Numbered from the stretch's first letter, positions 1-6,850 are shown. The stretch: 7,032 nt of DNA from Sutterella sp. (GCA_003543795.1 DNBE01000088.1:1-7032); one strand, 5' to 3'. Notes: generated by a model from the sequence alone, not told the origin. Translations and numbers: made by a program.

Positions 1-45
1 CTCAGCGTTGCGAACGCTGCGCTCTGCCAACTGAGCTACTTCCCC
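1..45 (-). tRNA. tRNA-Ala, anticodon CGC (5' part only)
   Basis: Read on the minus strand from 45 down to 1, the sequence folds as the first 45 nucleotides of a tRNA. It has the acceptor 5' strand GGGGAAG, TA linker, D-stem GCTC/GAGC with D-loop AGTTGGCA, then G26, anticodon stem CAGCG/CGCTG and the seven-base loop TTCGCAA. Bases 34-36 are CGC, which reads the alanine codon GCG. The variable loop, T-arm, acceptor 3' strand and CCA lie beyond the left edge, so the G3-U70 alanine identity pair cannot be checked. The gene runs divergently from the peptidase T gene, leaving about 52 bp between the tRNA 5' end and the preferred pepT start. Confidence 0.92.
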
Positions 46-61
46 GTAATCGTTTGAAGGG

Positions 62-67
62 TAGAAT
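62..67 (+). promoter_or_regulatory. Candidate -10 box for the pepT operon
   Basis: TAGAAT matches TATAAT at five of six positions, about 30 bp before the preferred pepT start. The matching -35 region (around 39-45) falls inside the tRNA gene and is poor (best TTCCCC). The box overlaps the proposed tRNA -10 on the other strand, so the two divergent promoters would compete for the same DNA. Confidence 0.35.
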
Positions 68-94
68 TTTGCCATTCAGTTGAAAGGAAATCAA
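66..94 (-). promoter_or_regulatory. Candidate sigma70 promoter of the tRNA-Ala gene
   Basis: On the minus strand, TTGATT (plus-strand 89-94) and CAAAAT (66-71) are separated by exactly 17 bp. Each matches four of six consensus bases. Transcription would begin near 58, giving a leader of about 13 nt before the tRNA. The -35 box lies in the pepT ribosome-binding region. The spacing is good but the boxes are imperfect, so this is a prediction. Confidence 0.4.
83..90 (+). promoter_or_regulatory. Ribosome binding site that favours the TTG-98 start of pepT
   Basis: AAAGGAAA lies nine bases before TTG at 98. The other in-frame start, TTG at 80, has no purine-rich stretch before it. No ATG or GTG exists in frame between the upstream stop at 62-64 and the conserved N-terminus. 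Confidence 0.55.
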
Positions 95-97
95 GCC

Positions 98-1354
98 TTG
101 AAAGAAGCCAAACGGAAAGAAAAGGAGAAGGTTCTCGAACGATTCTTGCGTTTTGTGCGTATACCGACGCAAAGTGACGAAACGAATCCCGAGATGCCGA
201 GTACGCCCGAACAAACGACTTTCGCGCAAAGCCTAGCGGCCGAACTTCGAGCAATCGGCGTACCCGACGTGTTTCTTGAAACAAACGGCATCCTCTACGC
301 GAAATTACCGGGCACTATCGACGCGCCTTCCATCGGCTTTTGCGCGCATTACGATACGGTTGATGTCGGTTTGAGTCCGCGCGTTACCCCGCAGATTCTC
401 ACCTATCGAGGTGAAGACCTCGTGTTAAATCACGAGACGGGGACTATTTTCCGGGCTAAAGACCATCCAGAACTCGCGGACTATATCGGAGAAGAGGTCG
501 TTTTCTCGGACGCGACAAGCGTTTTAGGCGCGGACGATAAAGCGGGCGTAGCCGCCATCGTCACGATGCTCGAAACATTGATTGCGGAGAACCGACTGCA
601 CGGGGATGTCTACGCCGCCTTTTTCCCCGATGAGGAAATCGGGCTTCGGGGCGGTAAAAATGTCGATTTGACGCGTTTTTGTCCGACCTATGCCTATACG
701 GTTGACGGCGGCGCAATCGGGGAAGTCGAGTATGAGACGTTTAACGCCGCGAGCGCCATAATCACCGTGACGGGAGTGAGCGTTCATCCGGGGAGCGCCA
801 AAGGGGTTTTAGTCAATCCGATTTTGATCGCGGCTGACATCATTAACGCTTTCGATCGAGCCGATACGCCCGAAAATTCCGAAGGCTACGAAGGCTATTT
901 TTGGGTTGCCGACATCTCGGGCAATCCGACCCGAGCGCAAGTGACCGTGACCATCCGGGATTTCGACTTAAGAAAATTTGAGGCTCGTAAAGCTGCCGTT
1001 CGACAAATCGTGGCCGAAGTCGCTCATCGCCATCCTCGCGCGCAAGTGACTTGCGATATCACCGACACCTACGCCAATATTGCGAGTTTTATGACCGATA
1101 AAAAATCGGTCAATATCGTTTTAGAGGCATTACAATTACTTCAAATAAAAGCGCGTTGCGTGCCCGTGCGAGGAGGAACCGACGGTTCGGCGATGAGCCA
1201 AAGAGGATTAGTGACCCCGAATATTTTTACGGGAGGGCTAAATCCTCACGCGCCTTTTGAGTGTTTACCCGTCAGAGGCCTCGAAGCTTCTTTGGCAACG
1301 CTTTTAACGATGGTTGAAGTCGTCGCTTTTGGAGCGAATCGACCGAAGGACTGA
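98..1354 (+). CDS. pepT: Peptidase T (tripeptide aminopeptidase, M20B family)
   Basis: Peptidase T is a cytoplasmic two-zinc aminopeptidase that removes the N-terminal residue from tripeptides. The 418-residue product closely follows the family. It has HYD for metal and catalysis (H84, D86), GADDKAG with D146, the DEE motif with general base E179 and ligand E180, VDGG with D203, the HPGSAKG segment, EGYEGYF, IRDFD, RGGTDG and a final ligand His at about 384 in the NPHAPFE segment. E. coli PepT has 408 residues. The extra length is mostly a lysine/glutamate-rich N-terminus before the conserved LERFL. The start is TTG in every reading. TTG-98 is preferred for its ribosome binding site, while TTG-80 would add six residues. 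The stop is one base before the next ATG, so the two genes form an operon. Confidence 0.93.
   Translation: MKEAKRKEKEKVLERFLRFVRIPTQSDETNPEMPSTPEQTTFAQSLAAELRAIGVPDVFLETNGILYAKLPGTIDAPSIGFCAHYDTVDVGLSPRVTPQILTYRGEDLVLNHETGTIFRAKDHPELADYIGEEVVFSDATSVLGADDKAGVAAIVTMLETLIAENRLHGDVYAAFFPDEEIGLRGGKNVDLTRFCPTYAYTVDGGAIGEVEYETFNAASAIITVTGVSVHPGSAKGVLVNPILIAADIINAFDRADTPENSEGYEGYFWVADISGNPTRAQVTVTIRDFDLRKFEARKAAVRQIVAEVAHRHPRAQVTCDITDTYANIASFMTDKKSVNIVLEALQLLQIKARCVPVRGGTDGSAMSQRGLVTPNIFTGGLNPHAPFECLPVRGLEASLATLLTMVEVVAFGANRPKD
1346..1350 (+). promoter_or_regulatory. Ribosome binding site of the threonine-aldolase-like gene
   Basis: AAGGA, inside the last codons of pepT, lies five bases before ATG-1356. 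It supports this start over the in-frame TTG at 1314, which would place 14 non-conserved residues before the family's normal N-terminus and overlap pepT by 41 bases. Confidence 0.75.
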
Positions 1355-1355
1355 A

Positions 1356-2384
1356 ATGCTACATTTCGCATGCGATTACCAAGAAGGGTGTCATCCCCGA
1401 ATCTTGGAAAAGATGATTCAGACGAACCTGCAAAGTACCGCGGGTTACGGTCATGACCCGTTTACGAAGTCGGCCGCTAAAAAAATTCGCGAAGCCTGCG
1501 GCTTATCATCGGATATTCCGGTCGAATTCTGTGTCGGCGGCACCCAAGCCAATCTCACGGTCATCGCGAGCATTTTAAGACCCTACGAAAGCGTGATTGC
1601 CGTCAAGGGCGGCCATATCAGTATTCACGAAGCGGGCGCGATTGAGGCAACGGGACATAAAGTCGATATTTTGCCCGCGCACGAAGGCAAAATGGTCGCG
1701 ACCGACCTCGCTCGCTTTCTTGATATCTGGCAGCGAGATCCCACGCGCGAGCATCTCGTTAAACCCGCGCTCGTTTATATTTCGCAATCGACTGAGGTCG
1801 GTACCGTCTATACGCTAGCCGAACTTGAGGCGCTCTACGACGTGACACGTCGCTTTCGGATTCCGCTATTTATCGACGGCGCGCGTTTGGGGTACGCCGC
1901 CGCGAGCGTCGGAGCGGACTTTACGCTACAAGATATCGCGAGACTTTGTGACGTTTTTTATATCGGCGGCACAAAAGTGGGCGCCCTTTTCGGGGAAGCA
2001 GTCGTTTTCCCGAACGCGCCTTTGGGCGAAAATTACTTCACCTTAAGAAAGCAAAGGGGCGCGGTGCTCGCTAAAGGCAGGCTGCTCGGTATCCAATTCG
2101 ACGTTCTTTTTACCGATAACCTTTATCTCGAAATCAGTCGCCACGCAATCGCGATGGCCATGAAAATTCGTGACGGACTTAAAGCTAAAGGCTATGTGTT
2201 TTTGGCCGATTCGCCGAGTAATCAACAATTCGTGATTTTAGAAAACGCGAAAATGAACGAACTCGCGAAATCGGTCGTTTTCTCGCCTTGGGAAATCGTT
2301 GACGACACTCACACCGCGGTTCGCTTTTGTACGAGTTGGGCAACGACACCCGAAGCGGTCGACGAGCTCTTAAAGCTTCTTTAA
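1356..2384 (+). CDS. Threonine aldolase / beta-eliminating lyase family PLP enzyme
   Basis: The 342-residue product belongs to the fold-type I PLP family that includes low-specificity L-threonine aldolase (threonine to glycine plus acetaldehyde). The N-terminus DYQEGCHPRIL is typical of the subgroup. Visible active-site elements are GGTQ at 61-64 (phosphate binding), His91 in IHEAGA (likely stacks on the PLP ring), Asp174 and Arg177 in FIDGARLGYA, the probable Schiff-base Lys207 in GGTKVG, and Arg323 in VRFCTSW, a likely carboxylate contact. The length fits the family. The start lies one base after the pepT stop, which implies translational coupling and a joint role in peptide and amino-acid breakdown. 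The true substrate (threonine, allo-threonine, phenylserine or another beta-substituted amino acid) cannot be read from the sequence, so no symbol is given. ltaE would be the closest. Confidence 0.85.
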   Translation: MLHFACDYQEGCHPRILEKMIQTNLQSTAGYGHDPFTKSAAKKIREACGLSSDIPVEFCVGGTQANLTVIASILRPYESVIAVKGGHISIHEAGAIEATGHKVDILPAHEGKMVATDLARFLDIWQRDPTREHLVKPALVYISQSTEVGTVYTLAELEALYDVTRRFRIPLFIDGARLGYAAASVGADFTLQDIARLCDVFYIGGTKVGALFGEAVVFPNAPLGENYFTLRKQRGAVLAKGRLLGIQFDVLFTDNLYLEISRHAIAMAMKIRDGLKAKGYVFLADSPSNQQFVILENAKMNELAKSVVFSPWEIVDDTHTAVRFCTSWATTPEAVDELLKLL

Positions 2385-2404
2385 AGAAAGCTTTCCATAA
2401 AACA

Positions 2405-2429
2405 AATCGGCGCGAATCTCGCGCCGATT
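2405..2429. terminator. Bidirectional rho-independent terminator
   Basis: A perfect 10-bp inverted repeat, AATCGGCGCG with CGCGCCGATT, encloses a five-base loop (AATCT). It sits between the converging lyase stop (2384) and metG stop (2450). On the plus strand GTGTTTTG follows the stem. On the minus strand the stem is followed by TGTTTTATG, so either transcript could end here. A second, weaker inverted repeat (AAAGCTT 2372-2378 with AAGCTTT 2388-2394) overlaps the lyase stop codon. Confidence 0.85.
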
Positions 2430-2449
2430 GTGTTTTGATTAAAGGGTAA

Positions 2450-4516
2450 TTAGTGAAGTCGCATCCCGACGACGGCTCCGGCATCGGGCGACAACAAAAA
2501 GAGCCCTTCTTGTCCCGTTGCCGACGAGGCGCTCAAAAGCATCCCTTCGCTTACACCGAAGCGCATCTTACGAGGCGCTAAATTCGCGATGATGATTGTG
2601 AGACGCCCCACCAATTTCTCGGGTTCTGGGAAGGATTTCTGAATCCCGGAAAAGATGTTTCGGGTCTTCCCTTCACCGACGTCGACCGTGAGTTGGAGGA
2701 GCTTTTCCGAACCTTCGACTTTACGGCAAGCGACGATACGCGCGACACGGAAATCGCATTTAGCGAAATCGTCGATTGTGACGGTGTCTTGGATCTTTTC
2801 CATGCCGGCCGCTTCTAACGGGTCTTCGACCTTGGCTGCGTTCGGCGCCGCCGCTTCTAAAAGGGCGTCAAGCTGCGCCATTTCCGTTCTTTGCATCAAG
2901 TGCTTAAACGGTTGCACGGAAACGGCAGGTGTCAGATGGTTATCTGCGTCAACCCAGTTGAGTTCACCGCACCCTAAAAAGCCTTCGACGGTCTTCGCGA
3001 CCGCGGGAAGGACGGGCTTGAGCATCAAGGTGAGGAGCCTGAAAGCTTCGAGCGCGACCGAACACACGTCTTGTAAAAGACTTTCGGCACCTTCTTTTTT
3101 AGCAAGCTCCCACGGTTTATTGGCATCGATATATTCGTTAACGACGTCAGCCGACTGCATCACAAGGCGCATGGCTTTGGCAAATTCGCGCGTTTCGTAA
3201 TAACGACGAACTTCGGCTACTTTCGCGGTCAAAGCCTTGACGATTTCGTGATCGCCCGCCGCGGCGCTTACACGGCCCTCGAAGCGCTTGACAAGAAAGC
3301 CCGCCGCGCGGCTAGCGATATTGACGTACTTCCCGATTAAGTCCGAATTGACGCGACTTACGAAATCGGCTTTCGCAAAATCGATATCGTCGATTGTGGG
3401 ACCCATTTTGGCCGCGAGGTAGTAGCGTAACCACTCCGGATTCATCCCGAGCTCGAGATACTTCATGGGCGAAATACCTGTTCCGCGGCTCTTACTCATC
3501 TTGCGCCCGTCGACGGTCATAAAGCCGTGCACGAAAACGTTATCGGGGGTCTTGTAAGGAGCTCCCGCGAATTTAAGCATCACGGGCCAGAAAAGCGTAT
3601 GGAAATAGACGATATCTTTACCGATGAAATGCACTTGTTCGGTCGCGGGATTGGCAAGAATCCCGTAAAAGTCGAGCCCTTTTTCCTCGCAATAGTGTTT
3701 GAGTGCCGCGAGATACCCGACAGGAGCATCGAGCCAGACGTAGAAGTATTTCCCCGGCGCTCCCGGAATCGGAATGCCGAAATAGGGCTCGTCTCGCGAA
3801 ATATCCCAGTCACCTAATTTGCCGTCCGCGAGCCACTCATTATCTTTGGCAAGCACTTCTTCTTGCACGTGAGGTAGTCCCGAAGGGCTTTTACCTTTGA
3901 CCCAGTCGGATAAAAACGCCTGACAGCGGGGGTCGGAAAGCTTAAAGAAATAGTGGGTCGATTTCCGCAATTCGGGCTTTGAGCCCGAAAGGGCGGAGTA
4001 GGGGTTAATGAGTTCGGTCGGCGCGTAAACGGCGCCGCACTTCTCGCAGTTATCCCCGTATTGGTCTTCGGAGCCGCATTTGGGGCAAGTGCCTTTAATA
4101 AAACGATCGGCTAAAAACATGCCTTTAACGGGGTCATAGAACTGCTCGATATCTTTCGTGTAGCAAAGGCCCGCGTCTTTTAGGCGCAAGAAAATATCTT
4201 GCGATAGTTCGGTATTTTCGGGCGAATCGGTCGTATACCAATGGTCGTGCGAAATATGAAAGCCGTCAAGATACGCTTTGCGAGTCGCTGCAATGCGCGC
4301 GACGAGCTCACGCGGTGTGATACCCTCTTTTTGCGCGGCAATCATCATCGGGGCGCCGTGGGTGTCGTCCGCGCCCATGAAATGCACTTTGGCTCCCGTC
4401 ATACGTTGCGCGCGTACCCAAATATCGGCCTGGATATATTCCATGATGTGTCCGATATGAAAAACGCCGTTGGCGTAGGGGAGCGCCGTCGTTACAAAAA
4501 TCTCTTTATCTGCCAT
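2450..4516 (-). CDS. metG: Methionyl-tRNA synthetase (class I, MetG1 type)
   Basis: This essential cytoplasmic enzyme charges tRNA-Met with methionine. The 688-residue product has the Rossmann HIGH motif at 20-23 in [10 protein letters not shown] and one zinc knuckle with C144, C147, C157 and C160. It has the WLDAPVGY methionine-pocket segment near 261, and KMSKS at 339-343. A helical anticodon-binding region follows. A C-terminal Trbp111/EMAP-type tRNA-binding and dimerisation domain spans about 572-688. This is the E. coli layout (677 residues), complete and intact. The start at 4516 (MADKE) has GAGGG about 10 bases upstream. An in-frame ATG at 4552 would add 12 residues but lies inside the proposed -10 box and has no ribosome binding site. 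The gene is transcribed alone and diverges from the M20 gene. Confidence 0.97.
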   Translation of the reverse strand: MADKEIFVTTALPYANGVFHIGHIMEYIQADIWVRAQRMTGAKVHFMGADDTHGAPMMIAAQKEGITPRELVARIAATRKAYLDGFHISHDHWYTTDSPENTELSQDIFLRLKDAGLCYTKDIEQFYDPVKGMFLADRFIKGTCPKCGSEDQYGDNCEKCGAVYAPTELINPYSALSGSKPELRKSTHYFFKLSDPRCQAFLSDWVKGKSPSGLPHVQEEVLAKDNEWLADGKLGDWDISRDEPYFGIPIPGAPGKYFYVWLDAPVGYLAALKHYCEEKGLDFYGILANPATEQVHFIGKDIVYFHTLFWPVMLKFAGAPYKTPDNVFVHGFMTVDGRKMSKSRGTGISPMKYLELGMNPEWLRYYLAAKMGPTIDDIDFAKADFVSRVNSDLIGKYVNIASRAAGFLVKRFEGRVSAAAGDHEIVKALTAKVAEVRRYYETREFAKAMRLVMQSADVVNEYIDANKPWELAKKEGAESLLQDVCSVALEAFRLLTLMLKPVLPAVAKTVEGFLGCGELNWVDADNHLTPAVSVQPFKHLMQRTEMAQLDALLEAAAPNAAKVEDPLEAAGMEKIQDTVTIDDFAKCDFRVARIVACRKVEGSEKLLQLTVDVGEGKTRNIFSGIQKSFPEPEKLVGRLTIIIANLAPRKMRFGVSEGMLLSASSATGQEGLFLLSPDAGAVVGMRLH

Positions 4517-4526
4517 GGTCTGAAGT

Positions 4527-4531
4527 CCCTC
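4527..4531 (-). promoter_or_regulatory. Ribosome binding site deciding the metG start
   Basis: On the minus strand GAGGG (plus-strand CCCTC) is followed by ten bases and then ATG at 4516. The competing ATG at 4552 has only a T-rich stretch before it. This supports the 688-residue form. Confidence 0.6.
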
Positions 4532-4550
4532 GGGGATGCTTAACGAGCGC

Positions 4551-4559
4551 ATTCTAGCA
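4551..4559 (-). promoter_or_regulatory. Extended -10 promoter of metG
   Basis: Minus-strand TGCTAGAAT is an extended -10 element: TG, one base, then TAGAAT, which matches five of six consensus bases. The -35 region at 4574-4579 (ATCGTT) is poor, as expected for extended -10 promoters. Transcription would start near 4544, about 28 nt before the metG start codon. Confidence 0.55.
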
Positions 4560-4568
4560 AATACAAGG

Positions 4569-4585
4569 CTTTAAACGATTTAAAG
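4569..4585. promoter_or_regulatory. Perfect 17-bp dyad, candidate operator in the divergent promoter region
   Basis: CTTTAAA and TTTAAAG flank a CGA spacer in perfect inverted symmetry. Counted from the centre at 4577, T at 4571 and A at 4583 give the T-N11-A spacing common in LysR-type binding sites. The dyad covers the -35 region of the M20-lysR promoter and also the -35 position of metG. Its location fits an operator, probably for the LysR protein encoded in the same operon. The assignment to that regulator is inference. Confidence 0.4.
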
Positions 4586-4597
4586 AGGCGCTACAAT
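4570..4597 (+). promoter_or_regulatory. Candidate promoter of the M20-lysR operon
   Basis: TACAAT at 4592-4597 matches five of six -10 bases. TTTAAA at 4570-4575, 16 bp upstream, is a four-of-six -35 box within the 17-bp dyad. Transcription would start near 4604 and give a leader of about 30 nt. The weak -35 fits a promoter that needs an activator. Confidence 0.5.
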
Positions 4598-4624
4598 CGG
4601 TTTCGTTCTCAAGCGAAAAACGCG

Positions 4625-4628
4625 AGGA
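4625..4628 (+). promoter_or_regulatory. Ribosome binding site of the M20 gene
   Basis: AGGA within GCGAGGAAAACC is followed by five bases and then ATG-4634. No other in-frame start lies nearby upstream, so the start is well supported. Confidence 0.75.
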
Positions 4629-4633
4629 AAACC

Positions 4634-5836
4634 ATGTTCGATATCCAAAAAATGTTCGCTTACGCAGACGCCAATCGCGAGCGTTCGATTGATTGCTTAA
4701 AAGAAATGCTCCAAATACCGAGCGTCACGGGAGACGAAGTCCCCGTGTCGCTTGCCGTTTCCAAACGCTTGGAAGCGGCAGGTCTGACGGTCGAAAAATT
4801 CGAAGCGGTTGAAAACCGCCCGAATTTGATTGCCACATGGAAAGGTAGTGAAAAAGGTAAACGCTTTTTATTTTGCTCGCATTTAGACGTGTTCCCGCCC
4901 GACTCGAACGACCCCGGGCGCTTCGGCCCGTGGGCGGGCGTCGTCTACGAAGGGAACATCTACGGGCGCGGCGCGACTGACATGAAGGGCGGGTCGAGTG
5001 CCTCAATCATGGCGATTACTTTTCTTCGCGAACTCGGGTTTGACTTCGCGGGCGAAATCCAAAGCACGTGGATGTGTGACGAAGAAAACGGAGGCGGGTT
5101 GGGTGTCAAATGGATGGTCTCGCAAGGCCTCATGAAAGCCGACTTCGGCATCTGCACCGAACCGACCTACGGACGCGTTTCCCCCGTTCACGGCGGCATT
5201 TTGCGCGTCAAGGTGACCTATGACTCCGTAGGTCAACACGCGGGGCAACCCTACCGATTCGGCATCGACGCGATTGAAAAAGCCCAACGCGTTTTGGGGC
5301 CGATTTACGAACTCGCGCGCCGAGTTGAAATGACAAAAAGCCCCGCTTACGGGTCGCCTTGCTTATCGGTCACGAAAATCAACGCGGGAGATTCGCCCAA
5401 CGTTCACCCGACGGGGTGCACGTTTTGGATTGACAGGCGCTTGATTCCTGGCGAAACCCACGAAGCGGCGCTCAAAGAAATTACGACGATTCTCGATGAC
5501 TTTAAGGCTAAAGACGGAGCCTTTACCTATCGCCTTGAAGTCACAAGCGACCGTCCGATTCTCGATATCGCCGAAGACGACCCGCATATTGTACGCTTAC
5601 AAGCCGCGCGTCAAGCGATTAAAGGGGATTTCGCGCCCATTTACTATATGCCCGGCGGGTCTGATGCCGCCACGATTTGGAAGGCGCATCACTATCCGAT
5701 TCCCAATTTCGGGCCGGGATTGTTACTTGAAGACTGCGGCGTCGCAAACGAAAAATTAAGCGTTGAGGACTACCTCGACTTCGTCAAAATTTATATGCTA
5801 AGTGTCGTTTCGGCCTTCGAAGGCGGGCTCTCATGA
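4634..5836 (+). CDS. M20 family metallopeptidase / ArgE-DapE-like deacylase, last metal His replaced
   Basis: This 400-residue cytoplasmic hydrolase belongs to the two-metal M20 family, whose members cleave amide or peptide bonds of small substrates (acetylornithine, succinyl-diaminopimelate, dipeptides). The catalytic domain shows SHLD (H83, D85), GATDMKGG with bridging D116, DEENGGG with general base E150 and ligand E151, and CTEP with E176. The lid domain has QHAGQP with H202 and DRRLIPGE with R268/R269. GGSDA at 341-345 is also normal. The oddity is at the C-terminus. Where the family has H-x-x-N-E, whose His is the last zinc ligand, this protein has G369-V-A-N-E, preceded by C368. The substrate is unknown, and the change may mark a distinct subgroup or altered metal use. 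The gene overlaps the downstream LysR gene by four bases, so the enzyme and regulator are co-translated. Confidence 0.88.
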   Translation: MFDIQKMFAYADANRERSIDCLKEMLQIPSVTGDEVPVSLAVSKRLEAAGLTVEKFEAVENRPNLIATWKGSEKGKRFLFCSHLDVFPPDSNDPGRFGPWAGVVYEGNIYGRGATDMKGGSSASIMAITFLRELGFDFAGEIQSTWMCDEENGGGLGVKWMVSQGLMKADFGICTEPTYGRVSPVHGGILRVKVTYDSVGQHAGQPYRFGIDAIEKAQRVLGPIYELARRVEMTKSPAYGSPCLSVTKINAGDSPNVHPTGCTFWIDRRLIPGETHEAALKEITTILDDFKAKDGAFTYRLEVTSDRPILDIAEDDPHIVRLQAARQAIKGDFAPIYYMPGGSDAATIWKAHHYPIPNFGPGLLLEDCGVANEKLSVEDYLDFVKIYMLSVVSAFEGGLS

Positions 5837-6792
5837 GAAATAAGCTTCCCAATATCGACGATTTGCGCGTTTTTTGCGTCGCGGCTTCGGCGCCCAACAT
5901 GAACGAAGCGGCTAAGCGCCTCGAGATGACGCAGCCGAGCGTGTCGTTGAGCCTTGCGCGGTTAGAGAAGCGCTTAGGCGTCGAACTTTTTGATCGCTCG
6001 TCTCGACCGATGCGGTTGACGCGCCAAGGTAAGATTTTTTTTAAAAAGGTCTCTCAAAGCGTCAACGACTTCGAGACGATGGTGCGTGCTTTCCAAAACG
6101 GGTCGCTTGAAAACCGATTTGCCGATTTCAGACTCATCGGTTCGAATTCGACTTCGGGCGATTTGATGCGCTTTGCGGTCGAGCCGATTTATCAAGCCAC
6201 GCACCGAGCCGAAATTTGCTTCGGGTCGGCGTTCGAGGCTTGCGAGCGCTTAATTACAAACGAAGTCGATATGGCGCTCGTTTCTAAAGATTTGCCCGAG
6301 TACCCGCAAATTAAATCCGAACGCGTTTTTGCCGAAGCGTTTTTCTTTTTAACCCCCAAAACCTATACCGCGCCCATTAAAACCATCGACGATATTTGCG
6401 AACTCGCGCGTGCCCTGCCGTTTGTGGGGTCAACCGCCGAATTTAAAGACCGCGCTTACTTCGACCGATTTTTTGAGGAGCACCGTATTCCCGCCTACTC
6501 GCGCTTACGAATCAGCTCCGAAGCACCTCGTATGGAACTCGTCGGTCGCGGCCTCGGGTGGAGCGTCTTAACAAGCCTTAATTTATTTGCCGTGAGGCAC
6601 CTCATTAATCGCGTTCGCGTCTCGCTACCCGAGGTCGGACTTCAGAGGCAGACGTTTTTATTATTTAAGGACCCGGTCTACGAAGATCTCGCGCGAAAGA
6701 TTCGAGAAAGCATCAAAAAGGGTATCAAGGGCGAAATCGCACCCGAACTCGCGCGTTTTATCGGGCCTCAAAACGGATTTCCGGGATTCTAG
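5833..6792 (+). CDS. LysR-type transcriptional regulator
   Basis: The 319-residue product has the LysR layout. An N-terminal winged helix-turn-helix spans about 8-66, with AAKRLEMTQPSVSLSLARLE as the DNA-reading segment, followed by LGVELFDR and the wing motif LTRQG. A linker helix lies around 68-92, and a periplasmic-binding-protein-like effector domain from about 97 to 300. These proteins usually bind DNA as tetramers and switch targets on when a small metabolite is bound. ATG-5833 overlaps the M20 stop in ATGA, with AAGG nine bases upstream, and the residual N-terminus length is normal. LysR genes are often divergent from their targets, but this one is the last gene of the operon it probably controls. 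The ligand is unknown, and a substrate or product of the M20 enzyme is a reasonable guess. Confidence 0.93.
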   Translation: MRNKLPNIDDLRVFCVAASAPNMNEAAKRLEMTQPSVSLSLARLEKRLGVELFDRSSRPMRLTRQGKIFFKKVSQSVNDFETMVRAFQNGSLENRFADFRLIGSNSTSGDLMRFAVEPIYQATHRAEICFGSAFEACERLITNEVDMALVSKDLPEYPQIKSERVFAEAFFFLTPKTYTAPIKTIDDICELARALPFVGSTAEFKDRAYFDRFFEEHRIPAYSRLRISSEAPRMELVGRGLGWSVLTSLNLFAVRHLINRVRVSLPEVGLQRQTFLLFKDPVYEDLARKIRESIKKGIKGEIAPELARFIGPQNGFPGF

Positions 6793-6825
6793 AAATATTA
6801 AAACTCTTAATAAAAAGTTCTCGCA

Positions 6826-6850
6826 ATTTAATCTAAATTGCAGATTAAAT
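6826..6850. promoter_or_regulatory. 25-bp interrupted dyad, LysR-box-like operator candidate
   Basis: ATTTAATCT and AGATTAAAT form a perfect 9-bp inverted repeat around seven bases. T at 6832 and A at 6844 give the T-N11-A symmetry of LysR sites. The dyad begins 33 bp after the lysR stop and covers the proposed -35 of the next gene. It overlaps a second perfect dyad, GCAATTTA (6823-6830) with TAAATTGC (6834-6841), so the two hairpins exclude each other if formed in RNA. Confidence 0.45.

Noticed and set aside
524..787. Minus-strand open frame of 87 codons inside pepT
   Set aside because: It is opposite strongly conserved pepT coding sequence and shows no motif of its own.
1314..1355. Longer lyase reading frame starting at TTG-1314
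   Set aside because: The extra 14 residues do not fit the family's N-terminus, while ATG-1356 has AAGGA at correct spacing.
2185..2484. Minus-strand open frame of 99 codons crossing the lyase/metG junction
   Set aside because: It runs through the terminator hairpin and both gene ends, and its protein has no recognisable pattern, so it is a chance frame.
3527..3817. Plus-strand open frame of 96 codons opposite metG
   Set aside because: It lies wholly inside metG on the other strand, has no family-like sequence or ribosome binding site, and metG itself is clear. It is a shadow frame, as are the frames at 2655-3200 and 4241-4543.
4601..4618. TTTCG/CGAAA hairpin in the M20 leader
   Set aside because: Five base pairs around an eight-base loop is common by chance and does not cover the ribosome binding site.
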